Origin: CBDTYW01 sp965364735 | GTDB lineage: Bacteria > Actinomycetota > Nitriliruptoria > Nitriliruptorales > Nitriliruptoraceae | NCBI GenBank assembly: GCA_965364735.1 | Contig: CBDTYW010000048.1 | Span: forward strand, 1 to 17,921 | Direction: 5' to 3' | Length of the DNA stretch: 17,921 nucleotides | Shown here: in pieces, positions 7,520 through 14,405 of the stretch | How positions within the stretch are numbered: position 1 is the stretch's first letter | How the letters are laid out: every line of letters begins with the position of its first letter | The notes under the pieces: model-generated | Seen by the model: only the letters and a program-made list of their open reading frames with translations | Told to the model about the DNA's origin: nothing | Databases searched by the model: none | Program-made: the position numbers and the translations under genes

Positions 7520-7532
7520 ACCGCGGCTCTAG
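7516..7532. terminator. Possible stem-loop between convergent nadB and the ferritin-like gene
   Basis: CTAGA (7516-7520) and TCTAG (7528-7532) are reverse complements around CCGCGGC. The stem holds the TAG stop codons of both convergent genes and is short, with no T-tract. It may be a weak two-way terminator, or may partly reflect the natural symmetry of facing TAG codons. Confidence 0.25.
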
Positions 7533-8215
7533 TCCAGGTCCTCGATGCCGATGGCGTGCATCCGCCGTCGATGCCCGTCGAGCATCCGGACCGCGAGGAG
7601 CCGCACGGCGCGCTCGATCGTCGCGTCCTCCGGCGCGTCGAACCGGAGCAGCACCTCGAGCGCGTCGGTCTCTGCGAGCGCACCCTGGAACCCGGTCAGC
7701 ACCCGACCCAGCAGATCGGCGACCTGGTGCCGCACGTCCTCACGTGCCTCGTCGTCCGCGGCGATGGACCGCCGGACCACGTCGGAAGCGGTGGCCTCGA
7801 ACGCGTCGCGGCCGGCGAGCGCCGAGACGACGACGTCCGCGCTGGCAGGGTCCATCCGCGGGGCGATGGCTCGCACGAAGTCCGCTGCCAGCGGCAGCCC
7901 GAACGCGAAGAACGTGCAGGCGTCGACCCACGTCTCCATCCGGACCGCGTCGAAGTAGGCGTCGAAGTGTGGCTTCTGCCGGTCCATCAACCCGGAGGCG
8001 AGGTCGGTCCGGGAGGCGAGGAGGTCGCGCAGACTGCGGTAGGCGGCGTGCTCGAGGCCGGCGAAGTCCGCGACCTCCGCAGCGGTGCGCGCGTCGGGAG
8101 CAACGCGGATGGCTCGCGCCGTCACCTCGAAGGCGCGGAGCTGACCGTAGGTCAGCGCGCCGAGCAGCTCGACGACCGCGAGGTCGTGAGCCGGAGGACC
8201 GACGGCATCAGCCAC
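7529..8215 (-). CDS. Ferritin-like (MiaE_2-type) protein, probably metal-ligand-deficient
   Basis: This 228-residue, all-helical protein resembles the actinobacterial ferritin-like family (MiaE_2, named after the tRNA hydroxylase MiaE). Recognisable segments are ELLGALTYGQLRAFE (16-30), FAGLEHAAYRSL (51-62), METWVDACTFFAFGLPLAADF (from 93), then a helix with ATASDVVRR and a C-terminal LLGRVLTGFQ (168-177). From memory of the family, the first helix usually has YGE, and the diiron site two ExxH motifs. Here the corresponding places read YGQ, GLEH and GRDA, so the usual ligands seem absent. GTG 8215 is the only usable start, since an in-frame TGA lies at 8224-8222 and the next Met is residue 78. 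It overlaps the end of iclR by 8 bases, which suggests coupled translation. tRNA hydroxylation is not supported for this copy. Confidence 0.72.
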   Translation of the reverse strand: MADAVGPPAHDLAVVELLGALTYGQLRAFEVTARAIRVAPDARTAAEVADFAGLEHAAYRSLRDLLASRTDLASGLMDRQKPHFDAYFDAVRMETWVDACTFFAFGLPLAADFVRAIAPRMDPASADVVVSALAGRDAFEATASDVVRRSIAADDEAREDVRHQVADLLGRVLTGFQGALAETDALEVLLRFDAPEDATIERAVRLLAVRMLDGHRRRMHAIGIEDLD

Positions 8216-8948
8216 CCGGCGTCATCCGGCGCGGACGCCAGCCGAGCCGCTCGCTGATCTCGCGAGCGGAGCGCAGGACGCGGAGCGCGATGGCCTCCGG
8301 TTCCGGGAGCCGAGCGCTGGGCGCCACGATGCCCACCGCAGCGACAGCCTTGCCGGTGTGGTCGAAGACCGGGGCCGCCACGCCGGACGCCCCCTGCTCG
8401 AGCTCGTCGCGGGTGTAGGCCACGCCGCGCTGGCGGACTGGCTGGAGCGCCGGGTCGCGAGCTCCCTCGGGGAGGAAGGCCAGAAGCGCCTTGCCGTGGG
8501 CTGAGGCACCCAGCGGGTGCCGGAAGCCGACGCGGTAGTTCACCGTCACGAACCGGTCCCCCGGCTCGATGACCTCGACCACCACGAGGTCGTCGCGATC
8601 GCGGACCGCGAGGCAGGCGGTCTCGTCGGTGTCCTCCATCAGCGCGCGGAGCGGCGGACCAGCGAGCTTGCGCACCTGGAGACCGGCACCAGCCTGCACC
8701 CCGAGCTCGAGCATGGAGAGCCCGAGCCGGTACTTGCGGCTGTCGGGGTCACGGGTCACGAAGCCTTCGCTCGTGAGCGTGTCCAGAAGCCGGTAGAGCA
8801 CGGCTCGGTCGAGGCCCGTCGCTTCCGCGAGCCCGGACACCGTCGCGCCCTCCTGCTCGTCGCCCAGCGCCGTCAGGAGCGCCAGACCGCGGGCCAGGGT
8901 CCGGGACCCGGTGGATCGCTTGGTCTTCTCGGGAGTCTCGTCCGACAT
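8208..8948 (-). CDS. IclR-family transcriptional regulator
   Basis: This 246-residue protein has the two IclR parts. The winged helix-turn-helix DNA-binding domain (about 14-76) includes ATVSGLAEATGLDRAVLYRLLDTL and the wing DSRKYRLG. The effector-binding domain (about 86-236) includes LGASAHGKALLAFLP, the block around GVAYTRDELEQGASGVAAPVFD and the strand AVAAVGIVAPSARL. These regulators bind small molecules in the C-terminal domain and palindromes of about 12-16 bases as dimers. The start ATG 8948 has GGGG at 8955-8958, 6 bases upstream. It faces away from the mce operon across a 436-base gap and overlaps the downstream ferritin-like gene by 8 bases. Autoregulation is suggested by the palindrome at 9058-9071. 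Control of the mce operon is an inference from position. Confidence 0.9.
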   Translation of the reverse strand: MSDETPEKTKRSTGSRTLARGLALLTALGDEQEGATVSGLAEATGLDRAVLYRLLDTLTSEGFVTRDPDSRKYRLGLSMLELGVQAGAGLQVRKLAGPPLRALMEDTDETACLAVRDRDDLVVVEVIEPGDRFVTVNYRVGFRHPLGASAHGKALLAFLPEGARDPALQPVRQRGVAYTRDELEQGASGVAAPVFDHTGKAVAAVGIVAPSARLPEPEAIALRVLRSAREISERLGWRPRRMTPGG

Positions 8949-9051
8949 TGCTCACCCCACTCTGTGCAGACGCAGCCGAGCGCGCGTTGGCGCGTCCGAG
9001 GCGACGTCACCGCGCACGACCGTCCGGTCGCGCGTGCGCCGCGTTCCGCCA

Positions 9052-9080
9052 AGTGTGCGGTGCGCGCACCGGGCGGTCAA
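9052..9080 (-). promoter_or_regulatory. Possible iclR promoter (TTGACC / CACACT)
   Basis: Read on the minus strand, TTGACC (9080-9075) is a good -35 hexamer. A 17-base spacer follows, then CACACT (9057-9052), which keeps the A2 and T6 of a -10 box. The implied start is near 9045, giving a leader of about 97 bases before the iclR ATG. The -10 match is only 3 of 6, so this rests mainly on the -35 box and the exact spacing. Confidence 0.4.
9058..9071. promoter_or_regulatory. 14-bp perfect palindrome, candidate IclR operator
   Basis: CGGTGCGCGCACCG is a perfect palindrome with no central gap. It lies wholly within the spacer of the possible iclR promoter, a place where a bound repressor would block RNA polymerase. 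The size fits IclR-family sites. The CG-rich core makes chance occurrence more likely than for an average palindrome. Confidence 0.42.
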
Positions 9081-9244
9081 CCGATTTCGCAGATCAATCT
9101 CAGAAACCCCCCCGCAGCACCGGAGCAGCAGGGCCCCCGCCCGAACGGCCAGCCCCCGTGCACCGGTCGCCCAGCGAGCACGCTCCGCGCGCCGAGCGAT
9201 GCAAGCGGGGCCTTGGCCTCCACACGGTTCTGACCACCCTTGGC

Positions 9245-9250
9245 TACCTT
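9245..9250 (+). promoter_or_regulatory. Possible -10 box (TACCTT) for the mce operon
   Basis: TACCTT fits TANNNT and is 134 bases before the yrbEA ATG. A clear -35 hexamer at 16-18 bases is lacking. If real, transcription would start near 9257, and the KstR-like palindrome at 9290-9303 would lie about 35 bases downstream, in a roadblock position. Confidence 0.25.
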
Positions 9251-9279
9251 CCCCGCAACGATGGGGGTCCGGCTGCCTC

Positions 9280-9304
9280 GGTTCTGTGGGAGAACCAGTT
9301 CTGG
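9280..9304. promoter_or_regulatory. KstR-like AACnnGTT palindrome with adjoining inverted repeat upstream of mce
   Basis: AGAAC-CA-GTTCT (9291-9302) is a perfect 5+5 palindrome with the AACnnGTT core. The KstR operator of mycobacteria is described as TnnAACnnGTTnnA; here the outer T and A are both G. The left arm can alternatively pair with GGTTCT (9280-9285) to form a 6-bp hairpin with loop GTGGG. Several actinobacterial TetR-family lipid regulators use AACnnGTT-type cores, so the exact regulator is uncertain. Confidence 0.4.
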
Positions 9305-9384
9305 CGTGCCCCCTGCCCAGCCCCCGACAACTCGCTGCGCCCGTCCCGGGTCGGCGGGCGTCCGACGCGAACGCGAGAGCACAC

Positions 9385-10152
9385 ATGGCCCGGATCGGCA
9401 ACGGCATCGCTCAGCTCGGCGGCGTCGCATCGATGGGCATCGACGGCGTTCTGGCGATCCGCAAGGGGTTCCCCGCCAAGGAGTTCATCCTCCAGTGCTG
9501 GTTCATCGCCAAGGTGACCCTCGTCCCCGTCATCCTGATCTCGATCCCCTTCGGCGTGATCATCGCCCTGCACATCGGGAACCTGGCTCGCCAGATCGGC
9601 GCAGAAGCCCACATCGGGGCGGCGATGGTCCTCGCCGTCGTCCGTGAGTCCGCCCCGATCGGGACCGCCCTGCTGATCGCCGGCGCCGGCGGATCCGCGA
9701 TGACCGCGGACCTCGGGTCGCGACGCATCCGCTCCGAGCTCGACGCCATGGAGGTCATGGGCGTCGACCCGGTCCACCGGCTCGTCCTGCCACGCCTCGC
9801 GGCCGCAGCGCTCGTGGCCGTCCTCCTCGACGGCATCGTCTCCGCGGCCGGCATCGGTGGCGGTTGGTACATGGCCGTGATCGTGCAGAAGGGCACCACC
9901 GGCGCCTACTTCTCTTCGTTCACCGAGATCGCTCAGCTGACCGACTTCTGGGGCGCCCTCGTCAAGGCCGTCATCTTCGGATTCCTGGCCGCCGCGATCG
10001 CCTGCCACTACGGCTACAACGCCTTCGGTGGCCCCAAGGCCGTCGGCGAGGCCGTCAACCGCGCGGTCGTCATGACGTTCATCGTGTTGTTCTTCGTCAA
10101 CTTCGTGCTGACGGCGCTGTACCTGAACCTCTTCCCACCGAAACTCGGATGA
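9385..10152 (+). CDS. yrbEA: YrbE/MlaE-family ABC permease, first subunit of the mce transporter
   Basis: This 255-residue integral membrane protein is the first of two permeases expected to pair in the inner membrane under the Mce complex. EFILQCWFI (33-41) is strongly conserved in mycobacterial YrbE A proteins. Hydrophobic segments lie near 41-64, 78-104, 136-165, 189-210 and 226-250. The cytoplasmic MlaE signature LGSRRIRSELDAMEVMGVDP spans 110-129 and is where an ATPase would couple. ATG 9385 is chosen because conserved sequence begins soon after and the in-frame upstream codons look non-coding. The ribosome site is weak (GAGAG at 9375-9379). Thirteen bases separate its stop from yrbEB. 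The 'A' label follows operon position. Confidence 0.92.
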   Translation: MARIGNGIAQLGGVASMGIDGVLAIRKGFPAKEFILQCWFIAKVTLVPVILISIPFGVIIALHIGNLARQIGAEAHIGAAMVLAVVRESAPIGTALLIAGAGGSAMTADLGSRRIRSELDAMEVMGVDPVHRLVLPRLAAAALVAVLLDGIVSAAGIGGGWYMAVIVQKGTTGAYFSSFTEIAQLTDFWGALVKAVIFGFLAAAIACHYGYNAFGGPKAVGEAVNRAVVMTFIVLFFVNFVLTALYLNLFPPKLG

Positions 10153-10165
10153 GGGGAGCGACACC

Positions 10166-11035
10166 ATGAGCACGATCAACGCGTCCCCGAACGCTCAGAA
10201 GTCTCGCGGTGAGCGAGCCCTGCTCGGCGCGACCCGACCCCTCGGCGTGTTCGAGGAGTTCTACGAGCAGATGAAGTTCTGGGGTGAGGCCATCGGCGGG
10301 ATGTTCTACTCGCTGAAGTGGTGGCGCTCGAACATCCTCCCGCAGATCTCCGACGTCGTCATCGGCTCCGGCGCCATCATCGTCGGCGGCGGCATGCTGT
10401 TCGTCATGGGCGCGCTCGCCTTCTTCACCGGCACGCAGGTCGGGCTGCAGGGCGTTGCCGCGCTCGACGCCCTCGGCGCAAAGGCCTACATCGGTCTCTT
10501 CGCCTCCTGGGCCAACGTCCGCGAGATCACCCCCCTCATCGCGGGGGTGGCCCTGGCCGCGAAGGTCGGCGCCGGCTACACCGCGGAGCTCGGCGCCATG
10601 CGCATCTCCGAGGAGATCGACGCATGTGAGGTCATCGGCATCCGCCCGATCCCCTACCTCGTGTCCACCCGGATCTGGGCAGCGCTGCTGCCGGCGATCC
10701 CGCTGTACCTGCTGGGCCTCAGCTCGTCGTTGGTGGCCACACGCCTCGTCGCCACGGGCATCGAGACGGTCGGCTCCGGTGCGTTCACCGAGCGGCTCGA
10801 CCTGTTCCTGCCGCCCATCGACATCTTCTACAGCGTCACGAAGGCGATCATCTTCACGATCGTCGTGGTGCTCGTGCACACGTACTACGGCTTCTACGCC
10901 AAGGGTGGGCCGGCCGGCGTCGGCGTCGCGGTCGGACGGGCCATCCGCGCGTCCATCACGATCGTCGTCGTGCTCAACATGGTCCTCTCCATCGCCTTCT
11001 GGGGCGGCGGCGAGACCATCCGGATCGCAGGGTGA
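10166..11035 (+). CDS. yrbEB: YrbE/MlaE-family ABC permease, second subunit of the mce transporter
   Basis: This 289-residue protein has a polar N-terminal region of about 60 residues, then membrane segments near 65-92, 108-136, 168-192 and 226-247, and a last one near 262-280. The MlaE signature AELGAMRISEEIDACEVIGI (140-159) is almost identical to the mycobacterial YrbE B consensus. KAIIFTIVVVLVHTYYGFYA near 226-245 and the GVGVAVGRAIR block also match. ATG 10166 follows a strong GAGGGGAG site. With YrbEA it should form the heterodimeric permease that moves lipid substrate between the Mce tunnel and the membrane. The ribosome site of mceA (AGGGTGA, 11029-11035) includes its stop codon, so translation of the two is probably linked. 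Confidence 0.92.
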   Translation: MSTINASPNAQKSRGERALLGATRPLGVFEEFYEQMKFWGEAIGGMFYSLKWWRSNILPQISDVVIGSGAIIVGGGMLFVMGALAFFTGTQVGLQGVAALDALGAKAYIGLFASWANVREITPLIAGVALAAKVGAGYTAELGAMRISEEIDACEVIGIRPIPYLVSTRIWAALLPAIPLYLLGLSSSLVATRLVATGIETVGSGAFTERLDLFLPPIDIFYSVTKAIIFTIVVVLVHTYYGFYAKGGPAGVGVAVGRAIRASITIVVVLNMVLSIAFWGGGETIRIAG

Positions 11036-11042
11036 TGCGCCG

Positions 11043-12101
11043 ATGAACCAGACACTCATCCGTCGAGTCGTGGGTTCATCGCTCGCGATCCTCCTCATCG
11101 CGCTCGGCTACCTCGGCGTTGATTTCGCCCTGGCCCCGGCCTCGGGCTCCTACCAGGTCGAGGCGATCCTCGGCACGGCGGGGTCTGGCCTCTACGTCGG
11201 CACGGACGTCAAGACCCGTGGGGTCATCATCGGCAAGGTCTCCGCGCTGCGGTTCGAGAAGCTCAACGGCGAGGGCCCGTTCGCCATCGCGACGCTGCTG
11301 CTCGACCCGGAGCCGCCGCTGCCGACCGCGGACAAGATCAACGTGCAGGTCGCGCAGAAGACGCTGCTCGGCGAGAAGCAGGTCGAGCTCGTGTTCGAAG
11401 CGTCGGACTTCCTCACCGGCGGAGCAGCGCTCGCGGCAGGCGACGTGCTCCGCGCGAACCGCCAGATCACCGAGCTCGACGCCGTCATCGACGAGCTGAC
11501 GCCGCTGCTGCAGGCCATCGACCCCGAGGACCTCGCCGAGATCATCGAAGCGCTCGGCTCGTTCGAGGGCGAGGGACCGATCATCGCCGAGAACCTGGCC
11601 GTCGGGAGCGAGCTCGCCGCGTTCGGGGACCGCATCGCCGAGGAGAGCCTCGAGCGGCTCGGCCAGCTCGCCGACGTCGCGCAGGACCTGGTCCTCACCG
11701 CCGACGAGATCAACCGGCTGAGCGCCAGCATCCCCGGCGGTACCGAGCTGCTCATCGCACGTCAGGACGACATCGCTCGGGTGCTGCGCGACACCTCGAC
11801 CTTCGCCGTGACGCTCGCGGAGTGGCTCGAGGTCGAGCGTGAGACCTTCGATCGGCTGCTGGACTCCGGCGACCCGATCCTGGCGCTCTTCGAGGACTAC
11901 GAAGCCGAGATCGGCAATGTCGTCCAGGGCTTCTACCGCTACACGTACAAGCTCGGTCACGAGCCGGGATGGTTGACCGACGGAACCGGGTTCGCCTACT
12001 TCCGGATCTTCGTGGACGGTCAGGTGATCGCTGCGGGGATCTGCGAGCAGGCCGGCCCGCTGGCCGCCGCCATCCCGATCTGCCCGACGCCGGAGGCCTG
12101 A
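11043..12101 (+). CDS. mceA: Mce protein A (MlaD/MCE-domain, membrane-anchored)
   Basis: This 352-residue, single-anchor protein has a hydrophobic segment at about 9-31 and an MCE domain at about 36-120. Within that domain GLYVGTDVKTRGVIIGKV (49-66) and KTLLGEKQVEL (106-116) are the conserved strands. After it comes a long helical region, rich in charged heptad-like sequence (about 141-300), that should build part of the tunnel. The C-terminal segment has two cysteines, C334 and C347. ATG 11043 is used because the earlier ATG at 11035 meets a stop after three codons, and AGGGTGA sits 7 bases upstream. The first Mce subunit usually helps organise the hetero-hexamer. The imported lipid cannot be told from sequence; steroid, fatty acid and phospholipid are all possible. 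One base separates it from mceB. Confidence 0.92.
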   Translation: MNQTLIRRVVGSSLAILLIALGYLGVDFALAPASGSYQVEAILGTAGSGLYVGTDVKTRGVIIGKVSALRFEKLNGEGPFAIATLLLDPEPPLPTADKINVQVAQKTLLGEKQVELVFEASDFLTGGAALAAGDVLRANRQITELDAVIDELTPLLQAIDPEDLAEIIEALGSFEGEGPIIAENLAVGSELAAFGDRIAEESLERLGQLADVAQDLVLTADEINRLSASIPGGTELLIARQDDIARVLRDTSTFAVTLAEWLEVERETFDRLLDSGDPILALFEDYEAEIGNVVQGFYRYTYKLGHEPGWLTDGTGFAYFRIFVDGQVIAAGICEQAGPLAAAIPICPTPEA

Positions 12102-12102
12102 C

Positions 12103-13233
12103 GTGAACGATCGCTTCCCGCTCCTCAAGTTCAGCATCTTCACGGTGGTCTGCCTCGGCTTCGCGGCATGGATCATCATCCTCGTCGGCAACCTCGACTT
12201 CACGCCGACCCGTCCGTACAGCGCCGTCTTCACCAACGCGTCGGGTCTGCTGAAGAACGACGGCGTCAAGATCGCCGGCGTCGACGTCGGCAAGGTGTCG
12301 TCGGTCGAGCTGATCGACGGCCGCAGCGCGCTCGTGCACTTCGAGGTCTACGACTCGATCGAGCTCGAGGCTGACGCGCAGGTCAGCATCCGCTGGCGCG
12401 ACGTGCTCGGGCTGCGCTTCCTCTACATCGAGCCCGGGAACGGAGCACCGGTCCGGGCCGGGCACCAGTACCCCTTGGCCCAGACCGAAGAGCCCGCGAA
12501 CATCGGCGTGTTCCTCAACCGGCTCACGCCGATCATGCAGGCCTTCGACCCCGAGGTCTCGAACCTCGCCGTACAAGCCCTCGCCGAGGCCCTCGTCGGG
12601 CGCGAGGAAGAGGTCCGCGAGATCATCCGCGACGGTGCCTCGCTCACGAGCGCCATCGCGACCCGCGACCAGGAGCTCGAGCGCCTGCTCGTCAACGCCG
12701 CCACCGTGCTGGACGCGTACGCGCAGCGCGAGAACGACCTCAACGGGCTCCTGGACGCCTTCGTCGACGTCTCCGGCACGCTGCAGCAGCGCAACGACAC
12801 GCTCATCACCGCCGTCACCACCCTCGACGACGTCCAGGACGAGCTCGGCTCGCTGCTCTCGCGCAACGACGGGGAGATCCGTCTGGCGCTCGATGCGCTG
12901 GACCGGGCCACGGCAGTCCTCTCCGTCAACCGTGACAACCTCGAGCGGGTGGTCGAGTTCACCGGCATCGGGATCGGCGCCTACCACCGCATCTCCAACC
13001 TCGGCCAGTACTTCAACGTGCGCGGCGTCGGGTTCAGCGCGGCCGACGAGTCGATCCCGGGGTCGAGCTACCGCGGCGCAGAGCTGCCGTCGCCAGCCGG
13101 CTCGAGCGCCCAGTCGTCCAGCCGGCAGTCCGTCGACGTGCTGATCACCGACGCCGACCCGGGGCCGCAGGCCTTCGGGCTCGGCAGGCTCTTCGGACGA
13201 ATGCTCGACGTCTCACGCGGAGGGGGTTCCTGA
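12103..13233 (+). CDS. mceB: Mce protein B (MlaD/MCE-domain, membrane-anchored)
   Basis: This 376-residue protein has a hydrophobic anchor at about 9-29 and an MCE domain at about 36-112. Conserved blocks are GLLKNDGVKIAGVDVGKVSS (48-67) and the closing VLGLRFLYIEPG (101-112). A helical region (about 134-290) follows, then FNVRGVGFSA and a low-complexity Ser/Pro stretch (PSPAGSSAQSSSRQS) before the C-terminus. The start is GTG 12103, one base after the mceA stop, with GGAGG at 12092-12096 and a 6-base spacer. Unlike the other five Mce proteins here it has no cysteine outside the anchor (only C17). Its stop overlaps the mceC start by one base. Confidence 0.92.
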   Translation: MNDRFPLLKFSIFTVVCLGFAAWIIILVGNLDFTPTRPYSAVFTNASGLLKNDGVKIAGVDVGKVSSVELIDGRSALVHFEVYDSIELEADAQVSIRWRDVLGLRFLYIEPGNGAPVRAGHQYPLAQTEEPANIGVFLNRLTPIMQAFDPEVSNLAVQALAEALVGREEEVREIIRDGASLTSAIATRDQELERLLVNAATVLDAYAQRENDLNGLLDAFVDVSGTLQQRNDTLITAVTTLDDVQDELGSLLSRNDGEIRLALDALDRATAVLSVNRDNLERVVEFTGIGIGAYHRISNLGQYFNVRGVGFSAADESIPGSSYRGAELPSPAGSSAQSSSRQSVDVLITDADPGPQAFGLGRLFGRMLDVSRGGGS

Positions 13234-14405
13234 TGCTGCTCGAACGCAACCAGACCCTCATCGGCATCATCGTCGCGATCGTCGTCGGCGTGGCGACCGT
13301 CTTCGCGGTCGGCCTGTCCGGCGGCGCCTTCGACAGCGGCATCGCCCTGACCGCCTACTTCAGCGACGCCGGCTCCCTGACCTCCGGTGACACGGTCTCT
13401 GTCGCCGGGCTGCAGGTCGGCACGGTCAAGCGCGTGGTGATCGAGAGCGGTGAAGCGCGCGTCGACTTCCTGCTGGAGTCCGAGCTCGTCCCGAACGACT
13501 CCCGCGCCGCGATCGCGGTGGAGAACATCCTCGGACGGCGGGCGCTCGTGATCGAGCCGGGCGACTCGACCCAGCCGTTCGTTCCCGGCGACGTCATCAT
13601 GTCCAGCCGAACCACCACCCCGATCGACCTCCCAGAGCTCGGTGATCGCACCGTCGAGCTCCTCGAGACGACCGACGTCGACGCGCTCCAGGCCCTCACG
13701 ACCGCGCTCGCGGACATCACCGAAGACGCACGCGAGGACGTCGAGGACCTCCTCATCGGCCTGAACTCGGTCGCCGACATCATCGTCGAGCGACGCGACG
13801 ACATCGACGTCGCGCTCGACCGCACCGAGCGGATCGCGGTCATCTTGGAGAACAAGGACGATGAGCTGATCCTCGTCATCGACCAGTTCGGCGACGTCCT
13901 CGACCGCCTCGTGGATCGACGTGAGGACATCACGAAGCTGCTGCGATCCACGGCCTCCGCCACCGACATCGCCGCAGACCTGCTGAGCGACCGTCGAGCC
14001 CAGATCGACCGGATCCTCGACGAGCTCGAGGTCGACCTGCAGATCGTCGACCGCCATCAGGTCGAGCTCGCTCACCTGTTCGCCTACCAGGGCGTCTCGT
14101 TCGAAGGCTTCGCGTCCATCGGGTACGAGGGTGGCGAGGCCAAGACCAACACGCGCGGCTGGGGCAACGTCTTCGTGACCGGCCTCGGCGGTGCCGGCAT
14201 CGATGCGCTCCTCGGCTGTGGCGGGACGTTGGACGAGCTCTTCACCACGATCCTCGGCCCCGACCCGACCTGCGAGACGGCTCAGGCGGCCGCGTCCTCG
14301 GTCCGTTCGCTGTCCGGGGTCACCACGACGCACATCCCCGTCAGCGGGCTGTTCTCCCACACGCTCGAGCTTGCTCGCGGCACGAGCCCGGAGGTGACGC
14401 GATGA
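13233..14405 (+). CDS. mceC: Mce protein C (MlaD/MCE-domain, membrane-anchored)
   Basis: This 390-residue protein has an anchor at about 9-29 and an MCE domain at about 36-110, with SLTSGDTVSVAGLQVGTVKR (48-67) and ILGRRALVIEPG (99-110). The helical part (about 130-270) is strongly acidic and repetitive, with several D-R-x-E/D runs such as VERRDDIDVALDRTER and VDRREDITKLLRS, as expected for stacked tunnel helices. A C-terminal globular piece holds C329 and C347, which could form a disulfide. ATG 13233 shares its A with the mceB stop (TGATG), and GGAGGGGG at 13219-13226 is a strong ribosome site. The gene ends in an ATGA overlap with the next gene. Tunnel-subunit role is inferred from family. 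Confidence 0.92.
   Translation: MLLERNQTLIGIIVAIVVGVATVFAVGLSGGAFDSGIALTAYFSDAGSLTSGDTVSVAGLQVGTVKRVVIESGEARVDFLLESELVPNDSRAAIAVENILGRRALVIEPGDSTQPFVPGDVIMSSRTTTPIDLPELGDRTVELLETTDVDALQALTTALADITEDAREDVEDLLIGLNSVADIIVERRDDIDVALDRTERIAVILENKDDELILVIDQFGDVLDRLVDRREDITKLLRSTASATDIAADLLSDRRAQIDRILDELEVDLQIVDRHQVELAHLFAYQGVSFEGFASIGYEGGEAKTNTRGWGNVFVTGLGGAGIDALLGCGGTLDELFTTILGPDPTCETAQAAASSVRSLSGVTTTHIPVSGLFSHTLELARGTSPEVTR

Larger units (their letters stand above)
8949..9384. other. 436-base intergenic region between divergent iclR and the mce operon
   Basis: No convincing gene is seen here; open frames on both strands are extensions or shadows with no recognisable protein. The stretch is less uniformly GC-rich than the genes, with an A/T-richer segment at about 9078-9107 and C-runs beside it. 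It holds the possible iclR promoter with its palindrome (9052-9080), a second small repeat GACCG-TC-CGGTC (9018-9029), a candidate mce -10 box (9245-9250), three GTTCTG words and a KstR-like palindrome (9290-9303). No tRNA or riboswitch-like structure was recognised. Confidence 0.7.

Noticed and set aside
7529..8215. Active tRNA hydroxylase (miaE)
   Set aside because: The expected diiron ligands do not appear at their usual places, so the catalytic name is not justified.
8911..9384. Upstream in-frame extension of yrbEA (including an ATG near 9199)
   Set aside because: The residues are Pro/Arg/Ser-rich with no similarity to YrbE proteins, and the frame runs through the regulatory region. The start at 9385 fits the family length.
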